Assembly: GCA_031976175.1 (NCBI GenBank)
Contig: DALYLR010000001.1
Coordinates: forward strand, 62,001-126,000
Source of the DNA: DMER01 sp003451645
GTDB lineage: Bacteria > Pseudomonadota > Alphaproteobacteria > Micropepsales > Micropepsaceae
DNA length: 64,000 nucleotides
Direction of reading: 5' to 3'
Positions 1 through 8,871 of this stretch are shown piece by piece; positions within the stretch are counted from its first letter, which is position 1; every line of letters starts with the position of its first letter. The position numbers and the translations under genes are program-made. The notes beneath the pieces were generated by a model. That model was given only the letters and a program-made list of their open reading frames with translations. It had not been told where the DNA came from and ran no database searches.

Positions 1-114
1 GGTCACACTCACCCGTATCGCGAGAGCCGCTTCTGCGGCGGCGCGTTCCAGCGCCTTTGCCGCAGACCGCAAGTTTCCCGAGCCATAGTCGATGACCGCC
101 AATGTCTGTGTCAT
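1..114 (-). CDS. hisH: Imidazole glycerol phosphate synthase subunit HisH (N-terminal fragment)
   Basis: The reverse strand encodes 38 residues from an ATG at 114..112 and runs off the left edge. The stretch VIDYGSGNLRSAAKALERA is the conserved N-terminus of HisH, the class I glutamine amidotransferase that supplies ammonia to HisF in histidine synthesis. The catalytic Cys-His-Glu residues would lie outside the window. It is downstream of hisB on the same strand, separated by one membrane protein gene, as expected of a his operon (hisB upstream of hisH). The identification rests on this short but characteristic segment. Confidence 0.85.
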   Translation of the reverse strand, partial: MTQTLAVIDYGSGNLRSAAKALERAAAEAALAIRVSVT

Positions 115-132
115 CGCACCGGCATAACAGGC

Positions 133-942
133 TCAGCGCCTGCGCGTGAAGGGGTAGGCAAGGGCTGCCAGCACGATAAGCTGAACGAAAGCCCGATACA
201 AAAACACAAACGCCGACATCATCAGATGGTCGGTGTTGTGGCGGACATTGCTCGTGCTGCAATCGAAGACCTCGAAAAAGTCGAGGAACGCAGCCTTCAG
301 CGTCATATCCACCCAGAAGAAGTAGACCCGATAGTCAAAAACCGGGCCCGGCTCTGCCCCAGGCCGGTCAGAGACTATACTCATTGGAATGATGTCGGAA
401 AACGCGGTTGTGCAAGGAGACAAATGGTCTACGAGCAAGAACACCTGCGGCAAGGTGGCAAAGGTTTTGTCGCCATCTTCCGTTTGCGCCGCGAGGAAGC
501 GGGCGCCCTCGAGGATCGCGCCAGTGGTCAGGGTCGCAGCGATAGGCATCGCCAAAAAGGCGAGAACTCCGTAGCTGTAAACGGCAAATGTGTTGGCCTT
601 GTCGCTGTAGGCTCTGAAGAGCGGCAGCGCCACAGGGACCATGATCGCCCCGATTGCCAAGAACATGACTCCGAATTGGCCGAGAGCGAATTGGGTTTCG
701 GGCGACCAGTCCCTGGTGAAATAGGCGAAAGGCGCGATGACCGCTAGCATTAGTAGTACGGGTAGAATGCGGCCCAAGATCCACCAATCAAGCCCCAGGC
801 GCTGACGCGTCACCAGACGAAACAAAACCGCTAGAATATGTAACGCGGGCTGCACAATTGTCAGTGCAAACAACAACGCAAAGGCCGCCATCGGCACAAG
901 CAGCACAAGGCCGGTCAGTACTGCAGACAATTCGGCTTGCAT
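133..942 (-). CDS. Multi-pass membrane protein of unknown function in the his operon
   Basis: This 269-residue protein is not recognised. Hydrophobic segments lie near residues 8-40, 55-75, 88-112, 122-148 and 240-265, giving about five or six membrane spans, with a polar region between roughly 150 and 235 that contains two cysteines. I chose the ATG at 942; a GTG one codon upstream at 945 is the alternative, and a purine-rich GGGGGAG precedes both. It sits between hisB and hisH on the same strand with only 18 bases to hisH, so it is probably co-transcribed with histidine genes, but no role in that pathway can be read from the sequence. Confidence 0.6.
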   Translation of the reverse strand: MQAELSAVLTGLVLLVPMAAFALLFALTIVQPALHILAVLFRLVTRQRLGLDWWILGRILPVLLMLAVIAPFAYFTRDWSPETQFALGQFGVMFLAIGAIMVPVALPLFRAYSDKANTFAVYSYGVLAFLAMPIAATLTTGAILEGARFLAAQTEDGDKTFATLPQVFLLVDHLSPCTTAFSDIIPMSIVSDRPGAEPGPVFDYRVYFFWVDMTLKAAFLDFFEVFDCSTSNVRHNTDHLMMSAFVFLYRAFVQLIVLAALAYPFTRRR

Positions 943-1026
943 CACACTCCCCCGCTTGTGCCCGATCCATTTCGCGTTTTCGAGGCCATCCGGTCAAGGT
1001 GAATAGCTTGGCCATGTGACGGTGGA

Positions 1027-1620
1027 TCAGGTGTTGAGGGTACCTTTCACACTCGGGACCTCGCCATCCATGCGCGGATCGATCTCGAGCGCCTCCCTCA
1101 GCGCCCGTGCCAGCGCCTTGAAGCTGCTCTCCACAATGTGGTGGTTGTTTTCGCCGTAGAGATTTTCTATGTGAACCGTCAGGCCCGCATTCTGGGCGAA
1201 GGCTTGAAACCATTCCTTGAACAACTCGGTGTCCATTTCTCCCAGCTTTGGCCGCGAGAACGACACCTTCCAAATCAGGTAAGGGCGGTTGGAGGCATCC
1301 AGGCTGCAGCGGGTGAGCGCCTCATCCATCGGGATCAGTGCATTACCGAACCGGCGGATGCCAGCCCGGTCGCCCAGCGCCTTCATCACCGCCAAGCCGA
1401 TACAAATCCCTGTGTCCTCGGTGGTGTGGTGATAATCGATATGGAGGTCACCTTGGGCCCGGACCTTGAGGTCAATTAGGGAGTGTTTGGCAAAACTCTC
1501 CAGCATGTGGTCCAGGAACCCGATCCCGGTGTCGATGTCGTAGTCCCCCACCCCGTCCAAATCCAACTGGACGAATATTTCTGTTTCCCGGGTTTTCCGG
1601 TCGATAACTGCGGTGCGCAT
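1027..1620 (-). CDS. hisB: Imidazoleglycerol-phosphate dehydratase
   Basis: This monofunctional HisB (197 residues) dehydrates imidazole glycerol phosphate to imidazole acetol phosphate, the step after HisH/HisF in cytoplasmic histidine synthesis. The two metal-binding histidine motifs are present: HHTTED at residues 64-69 and NNHHIVES near 158-165. A longer reading frame starts at 1665, but the ATG at 1620 has an AGGAAG ribosome binding site just upstream and gives the usual N-terminus (MRTAVIDRKTRET). No phosphatase domain is fused, unlike the enterobacterial enzyme. The next genes downstream are a membrane protein and hisH. hslV is divergent. Confidence 0.95.
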   Translation of the reverse strand: MRTAVIDRKTRETEIFVQLDLDGVGDYDIDTGIGFLDHMLESFAKHSLIDLKVRAQGDLHIDYHHTTEDTGICIGLAVMKALGDRAGIRRFGNALIPMDEALTRCSLDASNRPYLIWKVSFSRPKLGEMDTELFKEWFQAFAQNAGLTVHIENLYGENNHHIVESSFKALARALREALEIDPRMDGEVPSVKGTLNT

Positions 1621-1757
1621 CTCTTCCTGTCCAAAACGAGCCAATGGCAGCACCCTGAGTTTCATGGTGCTTTGCCGCAGACTGGCCGCAAATTGTTACG
1701 ACAGCAACGGGGCCGTCGCGTAGAATTCGCGCTTGAGCGGCGGCGGCGCACGGTCTA

Positions 1758-2309
1758 ATGCCTCATCTTATGACAGAATTTCCCACATGGCACGGGACGA
1801 CGATCCTCAGCATCCGCAAAGGCACTCAGGTCGTCATGGCCGGCGATGGCCAGGTCAGCATGGGCCCGACCGTCATGAAAGCGAATGCGCGCAAGGTGCG
1901 CCGGTTGTCGAATGGCCGTGTCTTGGCCGGATTTGCAGGCGCAACAGCGGATGCCTTCACGCTGCTCGAGCGTCTGGAGGGCAAGCTGGAGCAACATAGC
2001 GGTCAGCTGATGCGCGCTTGCGTCGAGCTCGCCAAGGACTGGCGGACCGACCGCTATCTGCGTCGCCTCGAAGCGATGATGGCGGTGGCGGATGCGCAGG
2101 TCAGCCTGGTGCTGACCGGTGTTGGTGACGTCCTGGAGCCGGAGGACGGCATCATCGGCATCGGGTCCGGTGGCAATTTCGCGCTGGCGGCTGCGCGGGC
2201 CTTGGCCGATTCTCCTTTGGATGCCGAAGAGATCGCCCGCAAAGCTATGGGCATTGCCGCGGATCTGTGTGTTTACACAAACCGCTCCCTGGTCGTTGAA
2301 GTCCTGTAG
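1758..2309 (+). CDS. hslV: ATP-dependent protease subunit HslV (ClpQ)
   Basis: HslV is the threonine peptidase core of the HslUV protease, a cytoplasmic two-ring complex that degrades unfolded and regulatory proteins. The segment WHGTTILSIRKG holds the catalytic N-terminal threonine, which is exposed by removal of the preceding residues; AGDGQVSMG follows. At 183 residues it is full length. A pre-threonine extension of about a dozen residues is normal in alphaproteobacteria. Two ATGs, at 1758 and 1770, are possible starts and neither has a clear ribosome binding site. hslU follows after 48 bases, forming the usual hslVU pair. Confidence 0.95.
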   Translation: MPHLMTEFPTWHGTTILSIRKGTQVVMAGDGQVSMGPTVMKANARKVRRLSNGRVLAGFAGATADAFTLLERLEGKLEQHSGQLMRACVELAKDWRTDRYLRRLEAMMAVADAQVSLVLTGVGDVLEPEDGIIGIGSGGNFALAAARALADSPLDAEEIARKAMGIAADLCVYTNRSLVVEVL

Positions 2310-2357
2310 CAGAGCGCGCAACCCTTCCTTGTTAACCCTGTATGCGTCCGGTCCATC

Positions 2358-3668
2358 ATGAGCATCCTGTCTCCGCGCGAAATCGTCTCAGAGCTCGACC
2401 GCTATATTGTCGGGCAGGCTGCCGCCAAGCGGGCGGTCGCCATCGCCTTGCGGAACCGGTGGCGGCGCCAGCAATTGCCAGAAGCTTTGCGTGATGAGGT
2501 GCTCCCTAAGAACATCCTGATGATCGGCCCAACAGGGGTCGGAAAGACGGAGATATCGCGCCGCCTTGCCCGCCTGGCGGCTGCGCCCTTCATCAAGGTG
2601 GAGGCGACCAAGTTTACTGAGGTCGGCTATGTCGGCCGGGATGTCGAACAAATCATCCGCGACCTGGTTGAGCAGGCCATCGCGCAGCTGCGCGACAGGC
2701 GGCGCAAGCAAGCGGAACCCCGGGCGCATAAAGCCGCCGAAGAGCGGGTCCTTGACGCCCTGGTGGGTGCGACATCAAGCGAAGCAACGCGGGAGTCCTT
2801 CCGGCGGAAATTGCGGGCCGGTGAGCTTGATGACAAAGAGATCGATGTGCCGGTTGCGGACACGCCCAGTCTTCCGGCCTTTGACATTCCGGGCATGCCA
2901 GGCGGGCAGGGTGTTGCGCTCAACATTGGGGAACTCTTCGGCAAGGCGCTTGGCGGGCGGCTTAAATCCAAGCGGATGAAAGTCTCTGACTCCCACAAGA
3001 TCTTGCTGGCTGAGGAAAGCGACAAGCTCATCGATAATGATGCGCTTGTGCAAGAGGCGCTAAAGGCCGTGCAAGACCAGGGTATCGTGTTCCTGGATGA
3101 GATCGACAAAATCTGCGCGCGCGAGGGCTCCACGCGCGGCGGCGCGGATGTCAGCCGCGAAGGCGTGCAGCGGGACCTTTTGCCCTTGATCGAAGGAACG
3201 ACGGTGTCCACCAAGCATGGGCCGGTCAAGACCGACCACATCCTTTTCATCGCGAGCGGCGCCTTTCATATCGCCAAGCCCTCCGACCTATTGCCCGAAT
3301 TGCAAGGCCGCCTGCCGATCCGGGTCGAACTGCAAGCGCTGAGCCGGGATGACTTCATCAAGATCCTGACCGACACCGAGGCGAGCCTGATCAAGCAGTA
3401 TGTGGCCCTGCTTGGCACCGAAGGGGTTAGTCTCTTGTTCAATCCCGATGCGATTGAAGCGATTGCGGACGCCGCCGTAACGGTCAACGCCACGGTTGAG
3501 AATATTGGTGCCCGGCGCCTTCAAACCATCATGGAGCGATTGTTGGAGGACATCAGTTTTGAGGCACCGGATCGCAGCGGCGCCTCGATCTCCATCGATG
3601 CGCAATTTGTGCATGAAAAGGTGGGCGCGCTGACCAAGAACGCCGATTTGTCCAGATTTGTTCTGTAG
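2358..3668 (+). CDS. hslU: ATP-dependent protease ATPase subunit HslU (ClpY)
   Basis: HslU is the AAA+ unfoldase that feeds substrates into HslV. At 436 residues it has a Walker A motif (GPTGVGKTE, residues 57-65), a Walker B motif (FLDEID, about 245-250), the intermediate I-domain between about residues 110 and 230, and the C-terminal tail ending SRFVL that docks into HslV in known complexes. The GYVGRD pore motif is visible near residue 92. It follows hslV on the same strand and is presumably co-transcribed. Confidence 0.95.
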   Translation: MSILSPREIVSELDRYIVGQAAAKRAVAIALRNRWRRQQLPEALRDEVLPKNILMIGPTGVGKTEISRRLARLAAAPFIKVEATKFTEVGYVGRDVEQIIRDLVEQAIAQLRDRRRKQAEPRAHKAAEERVLDALVGATSSEATRESFRRKLRAGELDDKEIDVPVADTPSLPAFDIPGMPGGQGVALNIGELFGKALGGRLKSKRMKVSDSHKILLAEESDKLIDNDALVQEALKAVQDQGIVFLDEIDKICAREGSTRGGADVSREGVQRDLLPLIEGTTVSTKHGPVKTDHILFIASGAFHIAKPSDLLPELQGRLPIRVELQALSRDDFIKILTDTEASLIKQYVALLGTEGVSLLFNPDAIEAIADAAVTVNATVENIGARRLQTIMERLLEDISFEAPDRSGASISIDAQFVHEKVGALTKNADLSRFVL

Positions 3669-3873
3669 TTTAGGCATTCCTTTTGGTGTGTGGTTATCGC
3701 CGGACGCCCAAAAACATTTGTGAAGACGCTTCCGGGCTGGCCTAGAGTTGTGATAACCTGAACAATGATGAGGAATTTGTACTGGACCTCACGGGTGGTC
3801 CACCGGGCGTTCGTCAGCGCAGACAACCGCCCCGGGGACTTGGTGAAGCGGGGAAGATCTGGGGAGCGGGACC

Positions 3874-5457
3874 ATGGCTGAGAGCGATGCCAAAGCAGGT
3901 GGCGGGTTGGTCGCTGTTTTTGGCGAGAATGATGGCGGGCACTCGTTTGTCACCCTTTGCCGGTCCGTCAAATCGGAAACCATCCACGAAATCATTCCGC
4001 AAGAAGACGTGTGGAACTGCATCGACGCGATCCGCGCCAATCATGCGCAAATTGCCGTGGTGCCTTTGCACAACTCAATTTCAAACACAGAGGCCGCAAC
4101 TCTCAAGGGGCTCGCCACCGGTGAAATTCAGATCCTAGGGCGGATCAAGCGGCAAACCAATCACGTGCTCGTCGGGGTGCGCGACAACATCATTGCAGTC
4201 AACAAGCGCTGGTCCAAGGAATCCAACTACGCTGGTACCCGCGACGGCACCCATAGTGATATCCCTGAAAAGGGCGAGGCTCCTCACCCGGAAAAGCCGG
4301 GGCCGCAGGCTTTGGCGCGCTTTGTGCTGGTCTTGCGGAAGGTCTTCACTTCAACCCATGTATATGAGCAAGCGCGCGGGAAGCTGAACGGAAGCGATTT
4401 CCGGCACGATGTGCAGGTGGAGCATACCTCCAACCCAGTGCGGATCTTGTTGCGCCATTTCCGCGAGCGCCAGACGCATTTGGTGATGGACGAGATCGAC
4501 CGTTCCATGCGTCCCGAACAGAAAAACAATTGGCTAACCCCGAACGATCCAACCCCGCGTCCGGTTGACGACAATTATTTTGCTGCCGCCCTGGTCGCCG
4601 AGGGGCTTTTGCAAAGTGCCGAACACGTTTGCCGGATCGATAACCGGTTGTGCTCGCAACGTTTGTCCGAAGTCTATGAGGCGTTGGAGGATCTGCAGAC
4701 AAACTCCCACAGCGCACGCGACTTGCCGCACAATGAAACCACCTTCCTCGTGATCGCCCATAAGGCGCACAAGGGCGGCGTTGCCTGGGCGGAGGGCGAG
4801 GGGCGCATGGGCGTTCATTTCGCGCAGGACAGCTCCGATGCGAATGACCTGCAGATGGGTCCTCTGAACGCCGAACCGTCGTGGCGCGTGACCTTCCTGC
4901 TGAAACTCAAGAGCGAGGAAAATTGGATCGAGCTGCTAAAAGATTTCGAGAAGACCATCAAAGGCGCCTTGCCCAATCTGAACCTGAAGTTCGATCAGGC
5001 GGCCGACCGGTTGGCGCATCAGGGCAAGCCCGTTCTGCTGGTCTCCGCATTGATCAACGGGCACGCGGGCGATGACTGGAAGGCCTTTGGCAAGAAGGCC
5101 AAAGAGCTCTTGGAGCACGAGCACAAGAAGCACGACCGGCACATGAAGATGCTGGAAGCTGGGGCGGCTGGCTGGTTTGCCAATGGGGAAGACCCTGCCA
5201 AGAAGCTTGAGTGGAAATTGTGCGGCGTCTATCCGTCTTGGATGATCGAGCCAAGCTCAGGGGCTTGGCTGCCTGAATTCACGAAAGTTGATGAGCAAAA
5301 GGTCCAGGGCTCGTGGGCCGGGTGGATGCTGTTCGCCCTGCTGTGGGTCGTGCTGGTGTTTGGCATCATCATGCTGTCACAGCCCAACGGCGCGGCCGAA
5401 CTCAATCGAATCTGGCAGGAGTTGCTCGGTGCGGTCAAAGGCCTGTTGCCGGGTTAG
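3874..5457 (+). CDS. Membrane-anchored prephenate dehydratase-like protein, probably not a dehydratase
   Basis: The 527-residue product shows the order of elements seen in prephenate dehydratase (PheA). These are a first lobe starting VAVFGENDGGHSF (13-25), PLHNSIS (64-70) where PheA has the PIENS motif, GPQAL (143-147) for HPQAL, NETTFLVI (287-294) for the catalytic N-x-TRF region, and an ACT-like stretch from about 320 to 450. The TRF arginine is replaced by Thr, and ENS by HNS. A single hydrophobic helix at about 482-504 near the C-terminus suggests a tail anchor with the bulk in the cytoplasm. The usual length is about 280-300 residues; extra segments lie near 105-140 and 160-235. The start ATG follows GGGGAGCGGGA. 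The gene converges on smr with a 4-base overlap. The resemblance was judged by eye; function unknown. Confidence 0.65.
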   Translation: MAESDAKAGGGLVAVFGENDGGHSFVTLCRSVKSETIHEIIPQEDVWNCIDAIRANHAQIAVVPLHNSISNTEAATLKGLATGEIQILGRIKRQTNHVLVGVRDNIIAVNKRWSKESNYAGTRDGTHSDIPEKGEAPHPEKPGPQALARFVLVLRKVFTSTHVYEQARGKLNGSDFRHDVQVEHTSNPVRILLRHFRERQTHLVMDEIDRSMRPEQKNNWLTPNDPTPRPVDDNYFAAALVAEGLLQSAEHVCRIDNRLCSQRLSEVYEALEDLQTNSHSARDLPHNETTFLVIAHKAHKGGVAWAEGEGRMGVHFAQDSSDANDLQMGPLNAEPSWRVTFLLKLKSEENWIELLKDFEKTIKGALPNLNLKFDQAADRLAHQGKPVLLVSALINGHAGDDWKAFGKKAKELLEHEHKKHDRHMKMLEAGAAGWFANGEDPAKKLEWKLCGVYPSWMIEPSSGAWLPEFTKVDEQKVQGSWAGWMLFALLWVVLVFGIIMLSQPNGAAELNRIWQELLGAVKGLLPG

Positions 5458-6104
5458 GTCGCCTTCGAGACCCGGCTCTTCGTTCGCAGATAGACGTAGA
5501 GTGCGCCTGTTCCGCCATGGCGGGGAGATGCCGACCTGAGGGCCGCGATCAGATGAGATTGCGGGCCATGTTCGATCCATAGAGGGACAAGTTCGCGAAG
5601 AACACCCGGCTGGGGTCTGCCCCAAGTTGGGTTGATGTCTTCGCGCGATGGTTGGGGCGCTTTGGCCTTCAGGCCCTTGCCCGTAATCACCAACACACAG
5701 CGCCACTTTTCGCGGGCCGCTTGGGCCAGGAACCGGTCTAGCGCGCGATGAGCCGCCTCCTGTGTCATGCCATGCAGGTCGAGCGCCGCGTCCGGTGTCA
5801 CGCTCCCGCTGCGCAGCTTGGTCTCGACATGGCCGCTAATTCCGGTTCCAACCGCGGCGGGCTTTGGCGGGGAGGCGGGCTTGACACCGGTGCTGGTGGA
5901 TAATCGGATGCGTGCGGCTTTGCGGGGCGGGGCGGGTGCTTGCTGGGGTGCGTCGACCTTACGCTCCGGCTTTGCGGCGGTGACCGGCCGCGCCGGAGAT
6001 GGTGCCGCCTTGCGCAGTTTGCGCACGTCGCGGGTGACATGGTCCCATAGCATGACGTCCTCAGTGCTGAGGGCGCGACCGCGCTTTGTTACGGGCTTGA
6101 CCAT
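5454..6104 (-). CDS. Smr domain protein
   Basis: The C-terminal half (about residues 95-210) is a small MutS-related (Smr) domain: LDLHGMTQEAAHRALDRF begins it, followed by a VITGKG loop and a GTGALYVYL ending, matching the LDLHG and TGxG motifs of the family. The N-terminal 90 residues are basic and proline/alanine-rich and probably disordered. Stand-alone Smr proteins act on nucleic acids; the substrate here is unknown. I chose ATG 6104, ten bases after the mltA stop, over a longer start at 6131 that would overlap mltA. The mltA-smr order is common in alphaproteobacteria, so translational coupling is likely. Confidence 0.85.
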   Translation of the reverse strand: MVKPVTKRGRALSTEDVMLWDHVTRDVRKLRKAAPSPARPVTAAKPERKVDAPQQAPAPPRKAARIRLSTSTGVKPASPPKPAAVGTGISGHVETKLRSGSVTPDAALDLHGMTQEAAHRALDRFLAQAAREKWRCVLVITGKGLKAKAPQPSREDINPTWGRPQPGVLRELVPLWIEHGPQSHLIAALRSASPRHGGTGALYVYLRTKSRVSKAT

Positions 6105-6114
6105 GGCTGGGCAA

Positions 6115-7344
6115 TCACTTGGCCGCGGCAACGCGCCCAGCCAGGGGCTTGGGCAGCAAGACGATCAGCCGCCCGCGGTTGGCCATGCGGCCCGCGAGCT
6201 CCGCAGCGCGGGCGCCTGCGCCCCAATAGACGTCGCCGCGTACAGGACCGCGAATGGCACCGCCCGTGTCGTGCGCGATCAAGAGATGCTGAAATACATA
6301 CGGGTCTTCGCCTTCTTTGTCGGCAGGCCGTGTGGCATCAACCCATAATGGCGCGCCCAAAGCATGAAAGCGCAAATCGATGGCAAGGCTGCGTTCGGGC
6401 GACAGCGGCACCGTCATCGCTCCCGGCGCGCCCATGGCCGGGTCACCTATCGGGTCTTCCTTGAAGAACACATAGGACGGATTGAGGTTCATAACCGCGT
6501 CCGCCTGTTTGGGGTTGGCGGTCAACCAGGCCTTGATCGACTGCATCGAGAGGTTTTCCCGCTTGATGGCGCCGCGATCGATAAGCTTGCGCCCGATAGC
6601 GACATAGGCGTGGCCGTTTTGACCATCGTAATTGAGCCGCAATAGGGTCCCGTCCGCCAATCTGACACGGCCCGATCCTTGGATTTGGATCGAGAACGCC
6701 TCGAAAGCGTCGTCGATGTAGACGATTGGATTGGAGGCTGCGCCAAGCCCTTTGGCGACAATCTCCTCGCGCTTGGCATAGGGCTTGAGTTTGCCATCGA
6801 TCACGCGGCCCGAGATCCGCTCGCCCTTGAGAGTGTCACGGAATTCGCCCAAATCGACCATGATCAGATCATTGGGCCGCGCATAAAGCGGCGTCTTGTG
6901 CTTTTCCGTGCGGTGGCGGCTGCCGGAGAGTTCTGGTTCGTAATAGCCCGTGAAGATGCCTTTGGTCTCACCATCGGCGCGGGTCTCAAAGGGCGTGAAG
7001 TTCGTCTCGAAAAAAGCGCGGGCTTTGGCTGGGGGTGTGGCGACAGCCTTAGCGCAGACCGCACGCCAATCGCCTGCCGTGCCATAGGCCTTGTTGCCGC
7101 CCATGGCGCGGGTTTTGTCCCGGCCAGTGATCACGACACAAGAGGTCTTGAAGGAAGCAAGGGCGGCAGCGTGATTGTCTGAAGTCCAGCCACCCAAGTC
7201 CTTGAAGGCCAACCTGTGCAAGGTCATTTGCACTTTGGGTTCAGCATTGGGTGCGGCTTTGCGCGCGTCCAGGATCGGTTTGATGAGATCGCAGGCGCCA
7301 AGCAAGGATGCCGCGGCGGCCATTATCGCGACGCGCGCGAACAT
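6115..7344 (-). CDS. mltA: Membrane-bound lytic murein transglycosylase A
   Basis: MltA cleaves peptidoglycan glycan strands with formation of 1,6-anhydromuropeptides, acting from the periplasmic face of the outer membrane. From ATG 7344 the protein (409 residues) starts with a compact lipoprotein signal peptide ending SLLGAC, so Cys18 would be lipidated. Family features follow: FTGYYEPELSGS, the double-psi barrel region with IQIQGSGRVRL, and a C-terminal 3D domain with HDTGGAIRGPVRGDVYWG containing the catalytic aspartates. Longer starts at 7407 and 7494 overlap the upstream gene and bury the signal peptide. It lies between the Tim44-like gene and smr on one strand. Confidence 0.9.
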   Translation of the reverse strand: MFARVAIMAAAASLLGACDLIKPILDARKAAPNAEPKVQMTLHRLAFKDLGGWTSDNHAAALASFKTSCVVITGRDKTRAMGGNKAYGTAGDWRAVCAKAVATPPAKARAFFETNFTPFETRADGETKGIFTGYYEPELSGSRHRTEKHKTPLYARPNDLIMVDLGEFRDTLKGERISGRVIDGKLKPYAKREEIVAKGLGAASNPIVYIDDAFEAFSIQIQGSGRVRLADGTLLRLNYDGQNGHAYVAIGRKLIDRGAIKRENLSMQSIKAWLTANPKQADAVMNLNPSYVFFKEDPIGDPAMGAPGAMTVPLSPERSLAIDLRFHALGAPLWVDATRPADKEGEDPYVFQHLLIAHDTGGAIRGPVRGDVYWGAGARAAELAGRMANRGRLIVLLPKPLAGRVAAAK

Positions 7345-7366
7345 GGCGCGCCAAGCGGGTTGACGC

Positions 7367-8050
7367 TTATTCGGTTGCGGTTGCGACAAGCTTCCAATTC
7401 GGGTCATGGGAACGGGTGTCTCGTGCAAAGGTCCAAATGTCCGTAACTTCCCGTACCACACCTGCCGCACCATCAACAATTGCACCGGCCGCATCCCGCG
7501 TGACAGATACCATTTCGCTGACGAATTTGACCGTCACCTCAGCGATGCGCTGCCGCATTTGCGCGTCAACGATCTCAGACGGTTTGGCGCCAACGACAGT
7601 GACTTCAGCGCGGTGTCCCGCCGCCTCGCGCGCCTGGATCGCGCCCTCAAAACTTTGATAGACATCGTCGGCAAGCAGCGGCCGCAACGCCTGACGATCA
7701 CCCGCCGCAAAGGCATCGACGCTCATCTCGTGTGCCATCTTTGCGCCCTCGATGAATTTGGCCGGATCGAAAGTGGGATCGACCCGCGTAATGGCTGCGA
7801 CGCCGTCATGCGCTGCGTCCGCCACCTTGGCGCCCGACCCTGCGCGCGCCTGGCGCGGCATCGGGATCACATTGTCGCTGCCGCCAACGGGAGCCTGGCC
7901 CAAACCCGCCGGCATGCTGGGCTTGCGCTCCTTGTTATCGGGCAGTCTTTCCGGCGGACGTTCATGGCCGGTTTTGGTGCCCAAGACCAAATACAGACGG
8001 TAGAGGACAAAGACCGCCACGCCCGCCATGATGAGAATATCGAGTTCCAT
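7367..8050 (-). CDS. Tim44-like domain protein
   Basis: The protein (227 residues from ATG 8050, preceded by GAAGGAA) starts with one membrane helix (LDILIMAGVAVFVLYRLYLVLG) followed by a linker and a C-terminal Tim44-like domain from about residue 95 (FDPAKFIEGAKMAHEMSVDAFAAGDRQALRPLL). Alphaproteobacterial relatives of mitochondrial Tim44 are known by this arrangement, membrane-tethered and facing the cytoplasm or periplasm depending on the member; the exact role is unsettled. It is upstream of mltA and divergent from secB, the standard order in this class. A longer frame to 8140 adds an unconserved leader. Confidence 0.85.
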   Translation of the reverse strand: MELDILIMAGVAVFVLYRLYLVLGTKTGHERPPERLPDNKERKPSMPAGLGQAPVGGSDNVIPMPRQARAGSGAKVADAAHDGVAAITRVDPTFDPAKFIEGAKMAHEMSVDAFAAGDRQALRPLLADDVYQSFEGAIQAREAAGHRAEVTVVGAKPSEIVDAQMRQRIAEVTVKFVSEMVSVTRDAAGAIVDGAAGVVREVTDIWTFARDTRSHDPNWKLVATATE

Positions 8051-8349
8051 GCGTGAGGTTCCTTCGCAGCCCGGGTTCTTGGCGCCGGGTCCAGCCACTG
8101 TTCCGCCTTGTCCGGCATCCCACTCGCTTAGTGCATGCATCGAGCAGGCATTCCAAGTTAGCAGCTAATTGCGGCAGAAGGCAGTTACTTCAACCCTAGA
8201 CCCTAAAAAAAGCCTTATTGCCTCTCGGGCTTGCCCTCAGCCCTCACCCGTGTTAGCCAGCCGCCCTCAATCGCGACGTTGCGAGCCGTCAAGCTTGCCT
8301 GCGACCCATAACGACAACCGCCCCAAAACGGCAACCACAAGGAATTCCA

Positions 8350-8871
8350 ATGAGCGACGTCAACGGTGGCAGCAACGGCGCAGCTGGCCATGGCCCAATG
8401 GCACAACCTCAAGGCCCCCAAATCTCGGTGTTGGCGCAATATGTTAAGGACCTTTCTTTCGAAAATCCGCACGCCCCAACGTCTTTGCAGGGCGCCAAGC
8501 CAACCATAGAGATTGGCCTTGATGTGCAAGCGCGGCCGTTGGGCATTGATCAATATGAGGTGGTCTTGCGGGTGCGTGCCGACGCGCAAGGGTCGCAGTC
8601 CTCAAAGACCTTTGTGGTCGAGCTGGTCTATGCGGGGGTTTTTGGTTTGCGCGGCATCCCGCAAGAGAGCATCCAACCCATCCTCTTGATCGAATGCCCT
8701 CGCCTGCTCTTCCCATTTGCGCGGCGCATCGTCGGCGACATCACGCAAAGCGGCGGGTTCCCGCCCCTGTTGCTCGAGCCAATCGACTTTGCCGCCTTGT
8801 TCCGCTCCCAAATGCAAGCCCAAGCGCAGCAGCGCGAACCGGGTGCGGGCGGTCAAACCGAGTTGACTTAG
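8350..8871 (+). CDS. secB: Protein-export chaperone SecB
   Basis: SecB is a cytoplasmic tetrameric chaperone that keeps preproteins unfolded and delivers them to SecA. The core from about residue 24 (PQISVLAQYVKDLSFENPHAP) to LLLEPIDFAALF is typical, and the length (173 residues) is normal, with a low-complexity Gly/Gln N-terminus and a polar tail. AAGGAAT precedes the ATG. The gene is divergent from the Tim44-like gene across a 299-base gap in which I see no clear element, and its stop overlaps the dnaQ stop on the other strand by four bases. Confidence 0.95.
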   Translation: MSDVNGGSNGAAGHGPMAQPQGPQISVLAQYVKDLSFENPHAPTSLQGAKPTIEIGLDVQARPLGIDQYEVVLRVRADAQGSQSSKTFVVELVYAGVFGLRGIPQESIQPILLIECPRLLFPFARRIVGDITQSGGFPPLLLEPIDFAALFRSQMQAQAQQREPGAGGQTELT

